The notes beneath the pieces were generated by a model. The model did not search any database, was not told where the DNA came from, and saw only the letters and a list, made by a program, of their open reading frames with translations. Source: an uncultured Eubacteriales bacterium (GTDB lineage: Bacteria; Bacillota; Clostridia; Oscillospirales; Acutalibacteraceae). Taken from it: a DNA stretch of 64,000 bases. Positions 62,195-64,000 of this stretch are shown one piece after another. Within the stretch, counting starts at the first letter, position 1. Every line of letters starts with the position of its first letter. Position numbers and translations under genes: made by a program. Location: positions 1-64,000 of the forward strand of contig ONAS01000002.1 of NCBI GenBank assembly GCA_900315815.1. The letters are read 5' to 3'.

Positions 62195-63922
62195 TCAGTA
62201 CAGCCGCAGCTGTGTCACGGCTTGCAGGTCGGTGCGGTCGATCTCGTAAACGCACAGGTCGTGCGCGATGTAGGACGACGTCGGCAGGTCGTCCGGATAC
62301 GACATGGCGGTGTTGATATACAGCGTACCGCCGTCGATCCGCATATCATCGGTAATCGAAAAATCGTAGTTATAGTTCTGCAGGTCGTAGGCAGTCAGCA
62401 CAAGCGACCCGGTTTTGAAATAGGCGTCGGTAAAGCGAGAAACGTCCAGGGAGCGTCCGTTTTCGTCGGTATAGTCATGGGGATGGTCCCCGAGGAAGCG
62501 GTTCAGCTGATCGGTATTGCAGATGAAGACCAGCTTGCCCGAAAGGAACTGCTGGCCGCTGTCCGCGGTGCTTTCGTAGCAGTTTCCGTAAAACAGTCCG
62601 GAGGAGCGGATAACGCGGCTCGACTCGGGCGGCGTCTCCCACGGCGGCGTGCTGAAGCCCGCGTGGAGAAGGTCGGTATCACAGCTGTAGTACGCTTTCG
62701 AGGTGAACGGGATGAGCTCATGACTCCCGGACGCCGCCGAAGGCGCCGTCGTCGGGGCTGTCTGAGCCGATGCGGACTGCGAAGAGGAGTCCGCGGGCGA
62801 CGCGGCTTCTGTCGATGCGGGCGGCTGAGACGGATTGCTCTCATCAGAGACGTCCGCGTCCGATGTCTGCGGATCCGGCTGTATACTCACCGGCGTGTTC
62901 TGAGCGGGGACGAAGGGCAGATCGGCTTGATCCGACGCGGTGGCGCTTCTGCGGTCGACAAGGATCTCCTCGGCGCCGGAGCCGTTTTTGATGACGGTGA
63001 TGATCTCGCCGGACGACGCCACCAGATTGCACAGATAGGTGGTCCTGCCGTCCTTGACCGTCAGCCGGTAGAGCAGCTCGCCGTCGCGTGCGTCCATGCG
63101 GACCCGCACGCCCGATCGGCTTCCTCCGAGCTGTTCGACGGCGATGCGGACGGCTTCCTCCTGTGCGAGATAGCCCAGCGTGCTGGAGCTGCCGATCGCG
63201 GTGATGTCCGCATAGTCAAGACCGATGGAATCGGCGATCAGGTTGAGATCGTTGACGTTCATGCGGCACAGACTGCGGTAGGAAAGAGTGCTGTCGGCGC
63301 CGATCAGCTCGCGCAGCAGCTGTGCCTTTCCGTGAGAGATATGATAGCGCGACGCGATCCGTGCGGTCGTGCGGTCGTCGTCGGAGGTCTGGCTGAGCAG
63401 CGCGCCGCTGAAGCGGTTGTCGGCATAGGCGGTCTCGACCGCGTCGGCCATATCGCTCCGCAGAGCCTCGGCGTCCTTGCCGCTGCTCTCCGCGGTGAGC
63501 AGGACGGTGTTGTCGTACTCGCTGAGCGTGCCGTTTTCGATCAGGTGGGTGATCAGTGCGGCGGTGACGGCGTCGGCGCTGCTTGAGCTGTTGGAAAAGC
63601 CCTTGAGCGCGTGATTTCCGCGCTGGTCGGCGGCGGTGATCTCCACGACCTCGCCGTTCTGATTGAGCTTGACGGATATGCTTGCGCCCGAGTCCAGCGT
63701 GATGACCGAGGCGACCTGCCGGCGCGCGTCGGAGGCGGCGAAGATGACCGCGCCGGTGATCAGCACGATCGCTGCGGCAGCCGCCGAGATCATTTTGACC
63801 AGACGGGCGCGCTTTTGCTGTTTTTCGAGCTCCCGATTCAGCCGTCCGACGTCGAGGACGGGCGAGGGAGTGTGCGCTGACATGGCTTTCAGACGTTTTT
63901 CAAGATCTTTTTCGGTTGTCAT
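62195..63922 (-). CDS. RsgI-like membrane anti-sigma factor with PepSY-like and C-terminal sensor region
   Basis: A 575-residue single-pass protein. A cytoplasmic segment (1 to about 42) that could hold a sigma factor is followed by a membrane helix (MISAAAAAIVLITGAVIFAA, about 44-63). Next is an RsgI-type outside domain starting VASVITLDSGASISVKLNQN then GEVVEITAAD. A PepSY-like repeat lies near 255-315 (EEAVRIAVEQLGGSRSGVRV). A long Ser/Pro/Ala-rich linker (about 335-395) leads to a C-terminal domain of about 180 residues (FTSKAYYSCDTDLLHAGFST) of unknown type. Its ATG overlaps none of the upstream gene but follows its stop by one base. It probably binds the sigma factor encoded just upstream. 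Confidence 0.8.
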   Translation of the reverse strand: MTTEKDLEKRLKAMSAHTPSPVLDVGRLNRELEKQQKRARLVKMISAAAAAIVLITGAVIFAASDARRQVASVITLDSGASISVKLNQNGEVVEITAADQRGNHALKGFSNSSSSADAVTAALITHLIENGTLSEYDNTVLLTAESSGKDAEALRSDMADAVETAYADNRFSGALLSQTSDDDRTTARIASRYHISHGKAQLLRELIGADSTLSYRSLCRMNVNDLNLIADSIGLDYADITAIGSSSTLGYLAQEEAVRIAVEQLGGSRSGVRVRMDARDGELLYRLTVKDGRTTYLCNLVASSGEIITVIKNGSGAEEILVDRRSATASDQADLPFVPAQNTPVSIQPDPQTSDADVSDESNPSQPPASTEAASPADSSSQSASAQTAPTTAPSAASGSHELIPFTSKAYYSCDTDLLHAGFSTPPWETPPESSRVIRSSGLFYGNCYESTADSGQQFLSGKLVFICNTDQLNRFLGDHPHDYTDENGRSLDVSRFTDAYFKTGSLVLTAYDLQNYNYDFSITDDMRIDGGTLYINTAMSYPDDLPTSSYIAHDLCVYEIDRTDLQAVTQLRLY

Positions 63923-63923
63923 G

Positions 63924-64000
63924 CTATCCCTCCTTTCCCGGCGTTGTGAGTTTATCGGACAGCTTTTTGACGGCCCTTGCGTAGATGGTGCGGACGGTCC
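63924..64000 (-). CDS. ECF sigma factor, C-terminal end (partial)
   Basis: The last 24 residues of a gene that continues past the right edge: TVRTIYARAVKKLSDKLTTP followed by GKEG and a TAG. TVRTIYARAVKKL matches the region 4 recognition helix and the following basic segment of ECF sigma factors (compare TVRTMMRRGREKL in the gene at 6822). The stop lies one base before the ATG of the anti-sigma-like gene. The GGAGGG within its last codons serves as ribosome binding site for that gene. Confidence 0.85.
   Translation of the reverse strand, partial: TVRTIYARAVKKLSDKLTTPGKEG

Overview
The window looks like chromosomal DNA from a Gram-positive, low-oxygen member of the Clostridia. An Oscillospiraceae (Ruminococcus-like) gut bacterium is most likely. 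The evidence is a ctsR-mcsA-mcsB-clpC heat-shock operon, the forespore sigma factor SigG, teichoic-acid genes of the tarI/tarJ/tagGH type, secreted proteins with type I dockerin repeats, a flavodiiron protein plus rubredoxin, and several perfect -35/-10 promoters of the Firmicutes type. Most of the window is fairly GC-rich. The exopolysaccharide block (about 35.4-51 kb) is visibly more AT-rich. I saw no rRNA, tRNA, CRISPR array or insertion sequence.

Layout. 0-6.5 kb: the 3' end of uvrA, a GNAT acetyltransferase, a DUF1846 protein, gap (glycolytic GAPDH) and a polar amino-acid ABC importer. 6.7-9.8 kb: an ECF sigma factor, a membrane-anchored anti-sigma-like protein and a secreted dockerin protein. 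9.8-14.7 kb: the CtsR-controlled protein quality operon, whose leader carries a 24-unit heptamer repeat. 14.7-20.4 kb (minus strand): a teichoic-acid type operon tagG-tagH-licD-tarI-tarJ. 20.4-24.9 kb: potABCD spermidine/putrescine importer. 25-31.6 kb: HAD phosphatase, lipoprotein cyclophilin, S1-domain protein, RmuC, SigG and alanine dehydrogenase. 31.7-35 kb (minus): a YfcC-type carrier and a VTT-PlsC fusion.

35.2-55.1 kb holds a capsular/exopolysaccharide locus: priming sugar transferase, a nucleotidyltransferase-fold protein on the opposite strand, a long structured leader, five glycosyltransferases, Wzy, Wzx, two polysaccharide pyruvyl transferase/FrhB-type redox proteins (one fused to a ferredoxin, one frameshifted with a separate ferredoxin), then rmlB-rmlD-rmlC-rmlA for dTDP-L-rhamnose. 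Next to it lies a broken DUF4868 (KwaB-like) gene. 55.7-61.2 kb: aquaporin, a paired chromate transporter, a small Cys-rich protein, a four-domain flavodiiron protein, a duplicated-domain lipoprotein and a rubredoxin. 61.2-64 kb (minus): a second sigma / anti-sigma / dockerin module that mirrors the one at 6.7-9.8 kb.

The strongest second-look items are: (i) the sigG leader, where a forespore-type promoter lies inside a terminator-like hairpin that otherwise buries the sigG ribosome binding site; (ii) three arrays of a GTYGNNR heptamer in intergenic or leader positions; (iii) two parallel sigma/anti-sigma/dockerin modules; (iv) the VTT-acyltransferase-zinc ribbon fusion; (v) a degenerate epimerase fused to LicD beside CDP-ribitol genes; (vi) the long EPS leader with alternative pairings. 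All family assignments come from reading the translated sequence, without any database search.
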